DNA from: Paenalcaligenes hermetiae
GTDB lineage: Bacteria > Pseudomonadota > Gammaproteobacteria > Burkholderiales > Burkholderiaceae_B
DNA length: 64,000 bases
NCBI RefSeq assembly: GCF_039543645.1
Contig: NZ_BAABKD010000007.1
Location: 67,330-131,329 of the forward strand
Direction: 5' to 3'
The translations under genes and the position numbers were made by a program. Each line of letters begins with the position of its first letter. Position 1 is the stretch's first letter. The notes beneath the pieces were generated by a model. It was not told where the DNA came from and ran no database searches. It was given only the letters and a program-made list of their open reading frames with translations. Below are positions 7,482 through 16,165 of this stretch, in pieces.

Positions 7482-9191
7482 TCAGTCGTTATCAGCGCCA
7501 CGATAACGCTTATAAGGCAGAATATTCCAGGTGCGCTCTTGCAACCCCTCGGGACATAAGGAGGGGGGGATTTCCTCGAGCAGCTTTTTGGCTACAGCAA
7601 GCTCGCGCTCGACTTCGGCGCGGTCTTGGTACATGAACTCGTCCGAGGCGGACTCTGGAGCTTGTTTCAGCTTTTCTTCTAGGTCGCTAATGATACGCTC
7701 TTGCTGAGCGCGCATGGCCTGACGTGCGTCTTCCTGCCAAGTGGGTTGTAGATTACGGTTATGGTCGAGAAGCGCATTGTATTCGCTATAAACATCCGCA
7801 TAGATGTCTGTTGCATGGTTACGTGCATCTAAGGTAGCGGCTTCTAGGTCGCGCACGTTAAGGGTAGATGGATCCAGTGGTTGCGGACGTTTTGTACCAC
7901 CTAAACGCGTGTAGTTAACGTAGAAGGGGTACATGCTTTGGATGACTTTGGCGACAGGTAATGTGCCCTCAGCATTTTCATCCACGCCTTTAGGTTGTAC
8001 CCCTTGGATACCGGCTAACGCGGACTCTGGGCGTACGACCTCTTTGGGGGGGATAATGCCATGGCGCAGCATTTCGCGTATGCCTGTGCCAGAGATATTT
8101 AAGCGATAGCGTTCGTCATGCGAGCAGGTCTGGGTGGTGGCATGCGAAGCGCAACGAGCACAGTAGAACACCTCGTGAAAGAGACGGACATCGATACCGA
8201 GTTCTTCGGGGGTAAACTGGTCAAAAATACTATGGCTAGCGTATTTATCGTAATAACTACCGATACCAGCGTGGTCTCGCCCGATAAGAGCATGAGTACA
8301 CCCATAGTTTTTCATGATGAGGGCATGCAGTACGGTTTCGCGCGGGCCCGCAAAAATATAGGTAACACGCAAGGGCGATAAAATGGAGCGGTTTTTTGGA
8401 TAATACGTATCGAGCACGTTCCGATAAGCGAGCATGCGGTATTCGTGGCGTACGTATTCGCGCTTAGCCATTTCGACAAGGGGTTGTAAAAATAAGCCGT
8501 CTACTTCTTCGAGGGCATTACGGTGAATATATTCGTGACCGCGGTGTAAAGGGTTCGCCCCCGTAATAAAACCAGCAACCGAGTTGAATTTTAATTCCTC
8601 GTAAAACAAATGCCAGGTGTCTTTGGGCTCGCGGCGTAGTTTTTCAAAAGGCCCCCAATCCACGCGGTTAAGTAAATGTAAGGTACCGCCTAAAGACGTA
8701 TCCCCCATGCGGCGATAGATGGAGTCGACACCAGGGTGGTTGCGATCAGTGGTGCCAAATAGGTTTTGTGCCCGATGCGCCTTGTCATAGGCAAAAATAT
8801 CTTCAATATCTAAGATGGCAACGGGTTCATTATTAGCATCCGTAAGGGCAACCTGATCCCCAATTTTTAAGGACTTGATCGTTTCTGCGTTCTTGTCCCC
8901 AATGGGGGCGAAGCTCAGGGGTACGGGCCAAATGGTTCCGTTACTGAGGCGCCCGTCTTTAAGTACCGATAAATAATCGGCCTCGCTCATAAAGCCTTTG
9001 TTAGGCGAAAGCACCCCAGTGGTGATCATTTCGATGGTGATGATGGCCTCGAGGTCCACGCGAATCGAGGGCAACTGGCGAGCGCGTTCGATTTCAGCTT
9101 GGCGTAGGTGTTCAGGTACGACCTGATTGACCAATGTGCCCCCATGGGGTTGTTGGGGGTATTGATCGAAACGTAATTGTGTTGACTCCAT
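7482..9191 (-). CDS. sat: Sulfate adenylyltransferase (ATP sulfurylase), long form with C-terminal extension
   Basis: 569 residues. Residues 1 to about 420 follow monomeric Sat-type ATP sulfurylase: PUA-like N-domain with LSPNKGFM, then the nucleotide-binding core NPLHRGH at 213-219 and GRDHAGIGSYYD. A cysteine/histidine cluster (CARCASHATTQTCSHDERY) is a likely zinc site, and SGTGIREMLR follows. The usual QTRNP active-site loop reads ITGANP here, so the glutamine and arginine of the canonical motif are absent. About 140 residues beyond the normal end form a charged, coiled-coil-like extension. The family reaction is ATP + sulfate to APS + PPi, reversible in sulfite oxidizers. The gene stands alone, with a GGAGG ribosome site, its own terminator and no cys, apr or sulfate transport genes nearby. 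The family is certain; activity and direction are not. Confidence 0.85.
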   Translation of the reverse strand: MESTQLRFDQYPQQPHGGTLVNQVVPEHLRQAEIERARQLPSIRVDLEAIITIEMITTGVLSPNKGFMSEADYLSVLKDGRLSNGTIWPVPLSFAPIGDKNAETIKSLKIGDQVALTDANNEPVAILDIEDIFAYDKAHRAQNLFGTTDRNHPGVDSIYRRMGDTSLGGTLHLLNRVDWGPFEKLRREPKDTWHLFYEELKFNSVAGFITGANPLHRGHEYIHRNALEEVDGLFLQPLVEMAKREYVRHEYRMLAYRNVLDTYYPKNRSILSPLRVTYIFAGPRETVLHALIMKNYGCTHALIGRDHAGIGSYYDKYASHSIFDQFTPEELGIDVRLFHEVFYCARCASHATTQTCSHDERYRLNISGTGIREMLRHGIIPPKEVVRPESALAGIQGVQPKGVDENAEGTLPVAKVIQSMYPFYVNYTRLGGTKRPQPLDPSTLNVRDLEAATLDARNHATDIYADVYSEYNALLDHNRNLQPTWQEDARQAMRAQQERIISDLEEKLKQAPESASDEFMYQDRAEVERELAVAKKLLEEIPPSLCPEGLQERTWNILPYKRYRGADND

Positions 9192-9318
9192 AGATCCTCC
9201 GTATTTTTTGGTCGTGATGTCTAAGCGTTTTTAATAGTAGCGACCGTTGCTTATTGATCTTAATATAACTAGAAAAAGCCCCTAAAGTCATTAGGCTATA
9301 CCAAAGTAGGAGATATGT

Positions 9319-12300
9319 ATGTTGCCCGCTTGGGTCATTCTTGCCTCTTTTCTCTATGCTGCTATTTTGTTTGCGATTGCGTGGGTAGGGGATCGGCACC
9401 CTTTATATACTCAGCGTCCTTGGCTGCGCCCTACGGTTTATAGCTTAGCGTTAGCGGTCTATTGTTCATCATGGACTTTTTATGGGGCGGTTGGTTCGGC
9501 AGTTCGCTATGGCTGGGGCTATTTGCCTATTTATCTAGGCCCTTTTTTGATGTTGATGTTTGGGTGGCGCTTAATTGAGCGGCTCGCTTTGGTGGCGCAG
9601 TCCCAAAATACGGTATCGATAGCTGACTTTATGGCTAGCCGTTATGGGCGATCGCAGCGTCTGGCAGGCTTAGTGGCATTAATTGCTGTGATTGCTGGTG
9701 TGCCCTATTTGGCTTTGCAGTATAAAGCGGTGACCTTGAGCTTAACGGTGTTAACAGGGAAGGAAATTCAAGCGACTATTTTTGGTGACCCCGCCTTATA
9801 TGTGGCGATCATCATGGCGCTGTTTTCTATCCTGTTTGGAACACGGCAGGTAGATGCTACGGAGCATCGGCCAGGGTTGATGTTAGCCGTAGCATTTGAG
9901 TCGCTAGTTAAGCTTATTGCATTGATTGCGGTTGGTTTTTTTGCTTTGATTTGGGCTAATAAAAATCAGCTCGATGTGTATGGGGCGGTACAAACTTTGG
10001 TTGAACAAGCCCCACCAGTTGGGTTTTTAGGACAAACGCTATTGGCTTTTGCGGCCATTATTTGTTTGCCCCGCCAGTTTCATGTTGCGATCGTGGAATG
10101 TGGGGATGTGGTGGATGTGCGCCGCGCTCGATGGTTATTTGGTTTTTATTTGGTGATTGTTAGCCTAATGGTGTTACCCATTGCGGCGGTAGGGGTACAT
10201 TTATTTGGTGATAAGGCCGGTGTACCCGCAGACAGTTTTGTGTTGGCTTTGCCGCTATCGCAAAACCAAATGACTTTAGCGCTTGCGGCGTATATTGGTG
10301 GCTTTTCTGCGGCAACGGGTATGGTGATTGTGACCAGTGTGGCTCTATCGACCATGGTCAGTAATGATTTAATCATGCCATTATTATTACGACGTGGGTG
10401 GGCGCAGCAGCCACAAGGCGATATGTCCGCGACCGTATTGTGGATTCGACGTTTTGCTATTTTAGTAGTGGCTGCCGCTGCATATGGTTATTACTTTGGT
10501 AGTGGTAGCGATACTGCTCTGTCCGCTTACGGTTTAATGGCTTTTGCAGCGGTGGCGCAGTTTGCTCCTGGGCTTATTGGTGGGTTGTACTGGCAGGGGG
10601 CAAGTCGTCAAGGCGTAGAAGTTGGCTTGGTGCTGGGCTTTGCTGTGTGGACGTATACCTTGATGCTGCCGGCGTTAACAGAGTCGGGTTGGTTTGCTTC
10701 CGATTGGCTACAACATGGTTTATTCGGCATGTTGTGGCTAAAGCCGTATCAGCTGTTTGGTTTAACTGGGTGGGACCCTTTAACTCACGGCACTTTCTGG
10801 TCTTTACTACTTAATACCTCAGCATTTCTGCTCGTGTCTTTGTATAAGCGTCCGGGGCTAGGAGACCGATTACGTGTTGAGCCGTTTTTGGACCCTTATG
10901 CACAGCGCCGTCGTTTGGCTGCTTCTGCCTGGAATGGTGAGATTTTTGTTCAAGACTTATTGGCGTTAGCGGGGCGCTTAGTAGGAGAGAAAAAAGCACA
11001 ATGGGATTTTGATAAAGAGGCCCATCGACGTGGACAGGCGTTGCATCAAGACTTACGCGCTGATAGTGAGTGGATTCAATTTACAGAGCTGATGTTGGCG
11101 GCAGCGATTGGGGCGGCTTCTGCGCGTTTAGTATTAACGAGCGCATTACGTGGTACTGGCATGGAGATTACAGCAATTGTCTCGATTTTAGATGAGGCAG
11201 GGCAAGAGCTACGTTTTAATCGCGATATTTTATTAGCGACTTTAGAAAACCTGGATCAGGGTGTGAGCGTTGTAGATGCGGATATGTGTTTAGTGGCTTG
11301 GAATCAACGCTATCAACAGCTTTTTGATTATCCTGCTGGTATGTTGTATGTAGGGCGTCCGGTCGCTGATTTAATTCGCTTTAATGCCAAGCGGGGGAAA
11401 ATTCAACATCGCAACGAGCAGGATATTGAGCATGCGGTGAGCCGGCGTATTGCTTTTATGCGTGCGGGTACGTCTCATGTTTTTCAGCGTACATTAAATA
11501 ATAAGCAGGTTATTGAGCTGCGCGGCCGCCCTTTGCCGGGTGGGGGCTATGTGACGAGCTATACGGACGTTACAGAATATAAACGTGTAGAACGAGAGCT
11601 TTTAGAAATTAATGAAAATTTAGAGCAGCGTGTTCAGGCGCGTACGCAAGAAGCGGAGTTGGCACAGCTGTCACGCACGCATTTTTTGACGGCCGTCAGT
11701 CATGATGTATTGCAGCCAATTAACGCGGCGCGCTTATTTGCTTCTGCCTTGTATGGGAGCAAAGACCCGACAGAAATGCAGCATTTGGCCGAGCGAGTCG
11801 ATGCGTCTTTGCGTGCTGCCGAGGAGCTATTAGATGGGCTGCTGGACATTTCCCAGTTGGATGCAGGGGCATTAAAACCAGAAATTACTGTATTTGATGC
11901 GCAAGAGCTTTTGCAAGACTTGTTAGAGCAGTACGCACCGCTTGCACAACGACGCCAATTACGACTACGCATGTATATGCGCCCCGTTTATGTACGTAGT
12001 GATCATCGCCTTTTACGACGCGTTCTTCAAAATTTTATGGCGAATGCTCTACGTTATACCCGGCAGGGGCGCATTATTCTTGCCGGTCGAGTCCGAGGCG
12101 ATCAAGTCGAATTTCAAGTATGGGATAGCGGCCAAGGGATTCCACCACATCATCTTGAACAAATATATGCCGAGTTTCATCGTTATGAACAAAGTTTTGA
12201 TTGGGGCGAGCGGGGTTTGGGGCTTGGCTTATCCATTTGTCAGCGTATCGCGGCTTTATTAGGGCATGCGTTGCGAGCCCAGTCTACGGTAGGTAAAGGC

Positions 12301-12750
12301 AGTATGTTTAGTATTCAAGTTCCTCTCGCTCAAAAAAATGAGCCCACTCCCGTGAGTGCTTTAGCTAAGCAAAACTTACAGCTTCCTTTAGCTGGTTTAC
12401 GCGTGTTGTGCCTGGATAATGATGTGGAGATTTTAATGGGTATGCAGGCATTATTGTCGCAATGGGGGGTAGAGGTTATCACGGCGATCACAATTGATGA
12501 GGCCTTAACCAAGATGGATTTGGATCCTCAGGTGCTTTTGGTGGATTTTCATTTGCATGATCGGCTAGATGGCTTGGATGCATTGGATGCTTTACGAGAA
12601 AATGCGCGTCATTTGCATGGTGCGTTACTGACCGCGGATGGCAGTGATGAGTTAAAACAACGTGCCCGCCAGCGTGGGTATTTGGTATTAACCAAGCCAG
12701 TTAAGCCGGCCTCGTTGCGGTCTTTTTTGGCAGCCCATTATCGTAGTTAA
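9319..12750 (+). CDS. crbS: Hybrid sensor histidine kinase with N-terminal Na+/solute symporter domain (CrbS-like)
   Basis: 1143 residues. Residues 1 to about 500 are a multi-helix sodium:solute symporter (SSS) domain. A PAS-like region spans about 630-760 (LENLDQGVSVVDADMCLVAWN). HisKA carries H795 in AVSHDVLQPINA, HATPase_c follows (NFMANALRYT, GLGLGLSICQR), and a C-terminal receiver has D1076 in LLVDFHL and the conserved lysine in TKPVKP. This layout is that of CbrA/CrbS/MxtR kinases, which control acetate or carbon-source use. The convergent NarL-type regulator and the actP-yjcH operon next door favour CrbS. The ATG at 9319 has TAGGAG six bases upstream. The 3' ends of kinase and regulator share TTAA. 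Confidence 0.9.
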   Translation: MLPAWVILASFLYAAILFAIAWVGDRHPLYTQRPWLRPTVYSLALAVYCSSWTFYGAVGSAVRYGWGYLPIYLGPFLMLMFGWRLIERLALVAQSQNTVSIADFMASRYGRSQRLAGLVALIAVIAGVPYLALQYKAVTLSLTVLTGKEIQATIFGDPALYVAIIMALFSILFGTRQVDATEHRPGLMLAVAFESLVKLIALIAVGFFALIWANKNQLDVYGAVQTLVEQAPPVGFLGQTLLAFAAIICLPRQFHVAIVECGDVVDVRRARWLFGFYLVIVSLMVLPIAAVGVHLFGDKAGVPADSFVLALPLSQNQMTLALAAYIGGFSAATGMVIVTSVALSTMVSNDLIMPLLLRRGWAQQPQGDMSATVLWIRRFAILVVAAAAYGYYFGSGSDTALSAYGLMAFAAVAQFAPGLIGGLYWQGASRQGVEVGLVLGFAVWTYTLMLPALTESGWFASDWLQHGLFGMLWLKPYQLFGLTGWDPLTHGTFWSLLLNTSAFLLVSLYKRPGLGDRLRVEPFLDPYAQRRRLAASAWNGEIFVQDLLALAGRLVGEKKAQWDFDKEAHRRGQALHQDLRADSEWIQFTELMLAAAIGAASARLVLTSALRGTGMEITAIVSILDEAGQELRFNRDILLATLENLDQGVSVVDADMCLVAWNQRYQQLFDYPAGMLYVGRPVADLIRFNAKRGKIQHRNEQDIEHAVSRRIAFMRAGTSHVFQRTLNNKQVIELRGRPLPGGGYVTSYTDVTEYKRVERELLEINENLEQRVQARTQEAELAQLSRTHFLTAVSHDVLQPINAARLFASALYGSKDPTEMQHLAERVDASLRAAEELLDGLLDISQLDAGALKPEITVFDAQELLQDLLEQYAPLAQRRQLRLRMYMRPVYVRSDHRLLRRVLQNFMANALRYTRQGRIILAGRVRGDQVEFQVWDSGQGIPPHHLEQIYAEFHRYEQSFDWGERGLGLGLSICQRIAALLGHALRAQSTVGKGSMFSIQVPLAQKNEPTPVSALAKQNLQLPLAGLRVLCLDNDVEILMGMQALLSQWGVEVITAITIDEALTKMDLDPQVLLVDFHLHDRLDGLDALDALRENARHLHGALLTADGSDELKQRARQRGYLVLTKPVKPASLRSFLAAHYRS

Positions 12751-13403
12751 AATTGCCCCGTATCCGTTTGGTTTTGCAATAAAAGCTGGTTGGCAATGAG
12801 AACAGCTTGGGTGCGATTATTTACCCCTAGCTTGCGTAAAATAGCCGTCATATGGGTTTTGATCGTCGCCTCAGATACGCCTAATTCATGGGCGATCTGC
12901 TTGTTAAGCTGACCAGTGCTGACCATTTGTAATACGCGAAATTGTTGTGGTGTGAGCTCGCTGAGTAGCTGTGCGGCTTTTTTCTCATCAGGGCTAATGG
13001 GGGGCAATGCGTGAGCCTCCTCGGGTAGCCACGTATCCCCTAAAAGAATTTGCTGTAAGGCCACACTGAGTGTTTGGCTATCAGCAGACTTAGGAATAAA
13101 CCCCATCGCTCCATGATCAATTGCTCGGCGCATAAGCACCGGGTCTTCGTGAGCAGAGATAATCACAATAGGTAAAAGAGGATGTTGGGCGCGCAGGTGT
13201 ACCAGTGCGCTATAGCCGGCGGCGCCTGGCATTGTTAGATCTAATAACAGTAAATCTGCGTTGGGGCGATCTTCGACAAGAGCATATAACGAACTAATGG
13301 TATTCGCTTCATAAATGGTCGCGCTAGGATAAAGTTTAGTAACGAGCCCACGCAGAGCCTCTCTAAATAAAGGATGATCATCCGCAATAAGTAGTTCGTT
13401 CAT
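12747..13403 (-). CDS. crbR: NarL/LuxR family response regulator (CrbR-like)
   Basis: About 218 residues. The receiver has acidic pair D8-D9, phospho-acceptor D55 in LLLLDLTMPG, and the conserved lysine in FIPKSADS. A C-terminal LuxR-type helix-turn-helix follows (LTPQQFRVLQMV, then KQIAHELGVSEATIKTHM). I take the ATG at 13403, giving MNELLIADDHPLF, the usual start of this family; upstream ATG 13418 or TTG 13427 would add residues. It probably receives phosphate from the adjacent hybrid kinase and activates acetate genes (actP-yjcH, and acs elsewhere). It lies downstream of actP on the same strand behind a hairpin, so partial read-through may couple them. Confidence 0.88.
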   Translation of the reverse strand: MNELLIADDHPLFREALRGLVTKLYPSATIYEANTISSLYALVEDRPNADLLLLDLTMPGAAGYSALVHLRAQHPLLPIVIISAHEDPVLMRRAIDHGAMGFIPKSADSQTLSVALQQILLGDTWLPEEAHALPPISPDEKKAAQLLSELTPQQFRVLQMVSTGQLNKQIAHELGVSEATIKTHMTAILRKLGVNNRTQAVLIANQLLLQNQTDTGQF

Positions 13404-13425
13404 TGTTGTATACGCCATAAAGCAC

Positions 13426-13447
13426 AAAGGGAGCCGCAGCTCCCTTT
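13426..13447 (-). terminator. Hairpin terminator or attenuator between actP and crbR
   Basis: Perfect 9-bp stem AAAGGGAGC/GCTCCCTTT with a four-base loop. It lies 22 bp after the actP stop on the minus strand and is followed by a T-rich stretch (TTTGTGCTTTAT). It sits just before the response-regulator start. Confidence 0.65.
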
Positions 13448-13468
13448 AGTAATAGTCAAAAAGACAGC

Positions 13469-15133
13469 TTAGTGAGCGCTTGCTTGGCTGGCCCCTAAAC
13501 CGGTTTGACTACGTACGGTAAGTGCATCGAAAGCAACCTTTTCACGGGTAGCCTCTGGGCTTTTATCAAGGACAGAGAATAACCAGATTGCACCAAAAGC
13601 TAAAGGGATGGATAGAATACCAGGGTTGGGGAAAGGCGTAATTGGCTCAGCAAAACCAAAGACGTCTACCCATACCGTAGAGCTTAACATTACCCAAATC
13701 GTAGCCGTAATTAAACCGAGGAAACCACCAATTGCTGCACCGCGAGTCGTACAACCACGCCAAGAAATGGAGAGCACCAAGACGGGGAAGTTGGAGCTAG
13801 CGGCGATAGCAAAAGCCAAACCAACCATAAACGCGACGTTTTGGTTTTCGAACACAATGCCTAGAATAATAGACAAAATACCGAGCGCAACGGTAGAGAT
13901 TCGTGAAATGCGCATTTGGTTGTGTTCGGTGGCCTCGCCTTTGGCAATGACGTTAGCGTAGAGGTCATGGGAGATCGCTGCAGCACCGGCTAGCGCCAAA
14001 CCCGCGACAACGGCAACAATCGTAGCAAAGGTTACGGCTGCTAAAAACCCAAGCAGTAAGTCGCCCCCGACGGCGTTCGCTAAATGCACCGCCACCATAT
14101 TCGTACCACCAATTAGACTTTTGATCATATCAAAATTGCCATCGGCGTCCGTGATGTAGTATTCGGGATGCTGTACTAGTAAGGCAATTGCCCCAAAACC
14201 AATAATAAAAGTCAGAATATAGAAATAACCAATAAAGCTGCTAGCCCAAATTACGGATTTACGTGCTTCTTTGGCATCTGCTACGGTAAAAAATCGCATT
14301 AAAATATGCGGTAATCCAGCTGTACCAAAGGCCAGCGCAATTCCTAAAGACAGAGCATTAAGCGGGTTGCCACTGACAGAAGAGCCAGGAGCTAAAATAC
14401 CACGACCATCGGGGTGTACCGTGACGGCTTCGGCTAAGAGCTCATCCACATTAAAGCGGAAAGCCGCCAACACCAAAAAGGTCATAAGGGTAGCGCCAAA
14501 CAGCATGAGCACAGCCTTGATGATTTGGACCCAAGTGGTTGCCGTCATTCCCCCAAAGGCCACGTAGATCATCATGAGAGACCCGACGATGACCACGGCG
14601 AGCTTATAGTCAATACCAAAGAGTAAAACAATAAGCTTACCAGCCCCTACCATTTGGGCGATCAGGTAGAGAGCGATAATTAAAAGGGATGCGCTCGCAG
14701 CCAAAATACGCATGGGGGTTTGCTTTAGACGAAATGAGGTAACGTCGGCAAAATTATAGCGACCCAGGTTGCGTAGTCGTTCAGCAATTAAAAACATTAC
14801 GGTTGGCCAGCCAAACATAAAGCCAATGGCATAAATCATACCGTCAAAACCGCTGACATATACCATACCTGCGATCCCTAAAAAGGAGGCAGCAGATAAA
14901 TAGTCGCCCGCAATAGCTAAACCATTTTGAAAACCCGTAATACCGCCCCCCGCTGTATAGAAATCAGAGGTGGTTTGAGTGCGTCTGGCAGCCCACCAGG
15001 TAATAACCATGGTGGCCGCAATAAACACCAAAAACATAATAATGGCGGAAGTATTACTTTTGTTTTCTGTTGCTGCATGGGCTAAGGATGAGGACCCAGC
15101 GAGCAAAATCAACGAAGAGAGCCATTTGTTCAT
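13469..15133 (-). CDS. actP: Cation/acetate symporter ActP
   Basis: 554 residues of the sodium:solute symporter family, with an N-terminal hydrophobic segment followed by about 13 membrane helices. Diagnostic stretches are ARRTQTTSDFYTAGGGITGFQNGLAIAGDY (residues about 50-80) and the VAGLALAGAAAISHDLYAN region typical of ActP. It imports acetate and related short monocarboxylates through the inner membrane with a cation. Its ATG overlaps the stop of yjcH by four bases (ATGA), the usual yjcH-actP operon. The neighbouring CrbS/CrbR-like two-component genes are its likely regulators. Confidence 0.95.
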   Translation of the reverse strand: MNKWLSSLILLAGSSSLAHAATENKSNTSAIIMFLVFIAATMVITWWAARRTQTTSDFYTAGGGITGFQNGLAIAGDYLSAASFLGIAGMVYVSGFDGMIYAIGFMFGWPTVMFLIAERLRNLGRYNFADVTSFRLKQTPMRILAASASLLIIALYLIAQMVGAGKLIVLLFGIDYKLAVVIVGSLMMIYVAFGGMTATTWVQIIKAVLMLFGATLMTFLVLAAFRFNVDELLAEAVTVHPDGRGILAPGSSVSGNPLNALSLGIALAFGTAGLPHILMRFFTVADAKEARKSVIWASSFIGYFYILTFIIGFGAIALLVQHPEYYITDADGNFDMIKSLIGGTNMVAVHLANAVGGDLLLGFLAAVTFATIVAVVAGLALAGAAAISHDLYANVIAKGEATEHNQMRISRISTVALGILSIILGIVFENQNVAFMVGLAFAIAASSNFPVLVLSISWRGCTTRGAAIGGFLGLITATIWVMLSSTVWVDVFGFAEPITPFPNPGILSIPLAFGAIWLFSVLDKSPEATREKVAFDALTVRSQTGLGASQASAH

Positions 15134-15444
15134 TTTTGGATCTCCTGAATAATGTCTTTGAGTAGTGGGTCAAAGATCTTATTAGATAAATAGACGTACA
15201 AAGCAACTAAAATACTGGCGCTGATTAATACTAGGGTTGCGGTAAATACGCCAATACTGATGGTCATGTTGCCAATGGGACGTCCAAATAGTTCAGGGTC
15301 AAAAGCTAACGTTAAAATAAAACCCGCATAAATGATGAGAGTGATCACAAAAAAAGTCAGGCTAATACGGTTGCGTCGTTGTAATAGCTCTTGATATTTA
15401 GGATTTCGGATCACCTCTGCGACGAGATCGCGCGATGAACTCAT
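15130..15444 (-). CDS. yjcH: DUF485 domain membrane protein YjcH
   Basis: 104 residues with two transmembrane helices (about 30-50 and 65-85) and short soluble ends, the DUF485 layout. These proteins are nearly always encoded directly before actP and are thought to accompany the symporter, though their precise role is not settled. The ATG at 15444 is chosen over a possible start at 15471 because AAGGAGA lies five bases upstream. It is the first gene of the yjcH-actP operon, preceded by two palindromes. Confidence 0.92.
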   Translation of the reverse strand: MSSSRDLVAEVIRNPKYQELLQRRNRISLTFFVITLIIYAGFILTLAFDPELFGRPIGNMTISIGVFTATLVLISASILVALYVYLSNKIFDPLLKDIIQEIQK

Positions 15445-15481
15445 GATTGTCTCCTTGATGTTTTTTTGCATCGTTAAGGGT

Positions 15482-15518
15482 TTATTGCATTAGGCAATAA
15501 GGTGGCGTATGTATACGC
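15482..15518. promoter_or_regulatory. Two tandem dyads upstream of yjcH-actP
   Basis: TTATTGC-N5-GCAATAA at 15482-15500 and GCGTAT-GT-ATACGC at 15505-15518 are both perfect inverted repeats. They lie 38-74 bp upstream of the yjcH start. They are candidate operator sites for the CrbR-like regulator or another factor. The first could instead fold as a leader hairpin. Confidence 0.45.
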
Positions 15519-15645
15519 TCTGTGTCATCAATATACGTTTAGTATGGCTTTTCTAATACGCGACTTTGGTTGTAGATTTTTCAGATATTAAGGGGTTTTG
15601 GTAGTACACTGTAGACGAACGATGACACGCTAAGGAGTATTCACT

Positions 15646-15945
15646 ATGCAGTCTGTGCAAACCGTAGAGGACTTTGCGTTATTAATTCGTAATCGACGGC
15701 GGGCATTAGGGTTAAGCCAAGCGCAGTTAGCAGAAAAAGTCGGCGCAAGTCGACAGTGGCTTATTGATATTGAAAAAGGCAAGCCGCGGGCGGAATTAGG
15801 GATGGTGTTACAGGTGCTTGCTGAGCTTGATGTGCAGCTGCAGGTGAAAACGGCACGTGCTCGACGCCGTGAGACCATAGATAAGGATCAGGGCGAAGCA
15901 CAGATTCAGGCTTTAGCACAGGCGTTTCAGTTTTTAGATAAATAG
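15646..15945 (+). CDS. XRE family helix-turn-helix regulator (HipB/y4mF-like), no toxin partner visible
   Basis: 99 residues. The helix-turn-helix spans about residues 12-65 (LIRNRRRALGLSQAQLAEKVGASRQW, then IEKGKPRAELG, described here in parts), with the IDIEKGKP signature of HipB/y4mF antitoxins. A short basic and then acidic tail follows. A strong ribosome site AAGGAGT precedes the ATG. HipB-type antitoxins are normally followed at once by hipA kinase, but here no hipA or other toxin gene follows; a 220-bp non-coding stretch does. It may be an orphan regulator or the remnant of a lost toxin-antitoxin pair. Confidence 0.85.
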   Translation: MQSVQTVEDFALLIRNRRRALGLSQAQLAEKVGASRQWLIDIEKGKPRAELGMVLQVLAELDVQLQVKTARARRRETIDKDQGEAQIQALAQAFQFLDK

Positions 15946-15997
15946 CCTCAAGTATTAGTAAAACTTATTAGGGCTATAAACCTAGTGCATACCCTAA

Positions 15998-16026
15998 GTG
16001 TCAAAGCCTAAAAGATAAGGCACAAT
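15998..16026 (+). promoter_or_regulatory. Sigma70-like promoter of a candidate small RNA
   Basis: -35-like GTGTCA (15998-16003) and -10-like CACAAT (16021-16026) are separated by exactly 17 bp, each matching 4 of 6 consensus bases. The start would be near 16033, in front of several hairpins and a strong terminator. Confidence 0.4.
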
Positions 16027-16032
16027 AGCTAC

Positions 16033-16149
16033 ATGCAGGTGAGGAGACGATAACAGCCCAAAAGGGCGGTGCCGTAAAACGGCTTAGCAGTACCTATAAC
16101 TAGAATAAAACCCACAAAAGCCAATCTGGTTTTCAGATTGGCTTTTGTG
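16033..16149 (+). ncRNA. Candidate structured small RNA of unknown family
   Basis: No reading frame of note lies here. After the promoter-like element the sequence can fold into AGGT (16037-16040) pairing with ACCT (16092-16095) around two hairpins, GCCC-AAAA-GGGC (16056-16067) and GCCG-TAAAA-CGGC (16071-16083). A purine-rich GAGGAGACGATAA strand lies on one side. A 16-bp perfect terminator stem follows at 16113-16149. This is the layout of an independent intergenic RNA of about 117 nt. I could not match it to a known riboswitch or sRNA class by eye. It could also be a decayed leader, so confidence is limited. Confidence 0.4.
16113..16149. terminator. Bidirectional terminator between the sRNA candidate and emrE
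   Basis: A perfect 16-bp stem, CACAAAAGCCAATCTG with its complement at 16134-16149, and a five-base loop. The stem ends in an A run on one side and a T run on the other. It serves emrE on the minus strand and any plus-strand transcript. Confidence 0.88.
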
Positions 16150-16165
16150 CTTTCTAGTAGGGTAG

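Noticed and set aside
16033..16100. Guanidine riboswitch for the SMR transporter gene
   Set aside because: It lies downstream, not upstream, of the SMR gene and on the opposite strand. It lacks the conserved loops of guanidine riboswitches, and the SMR protein looks like the EmrE drug-exporter branch.
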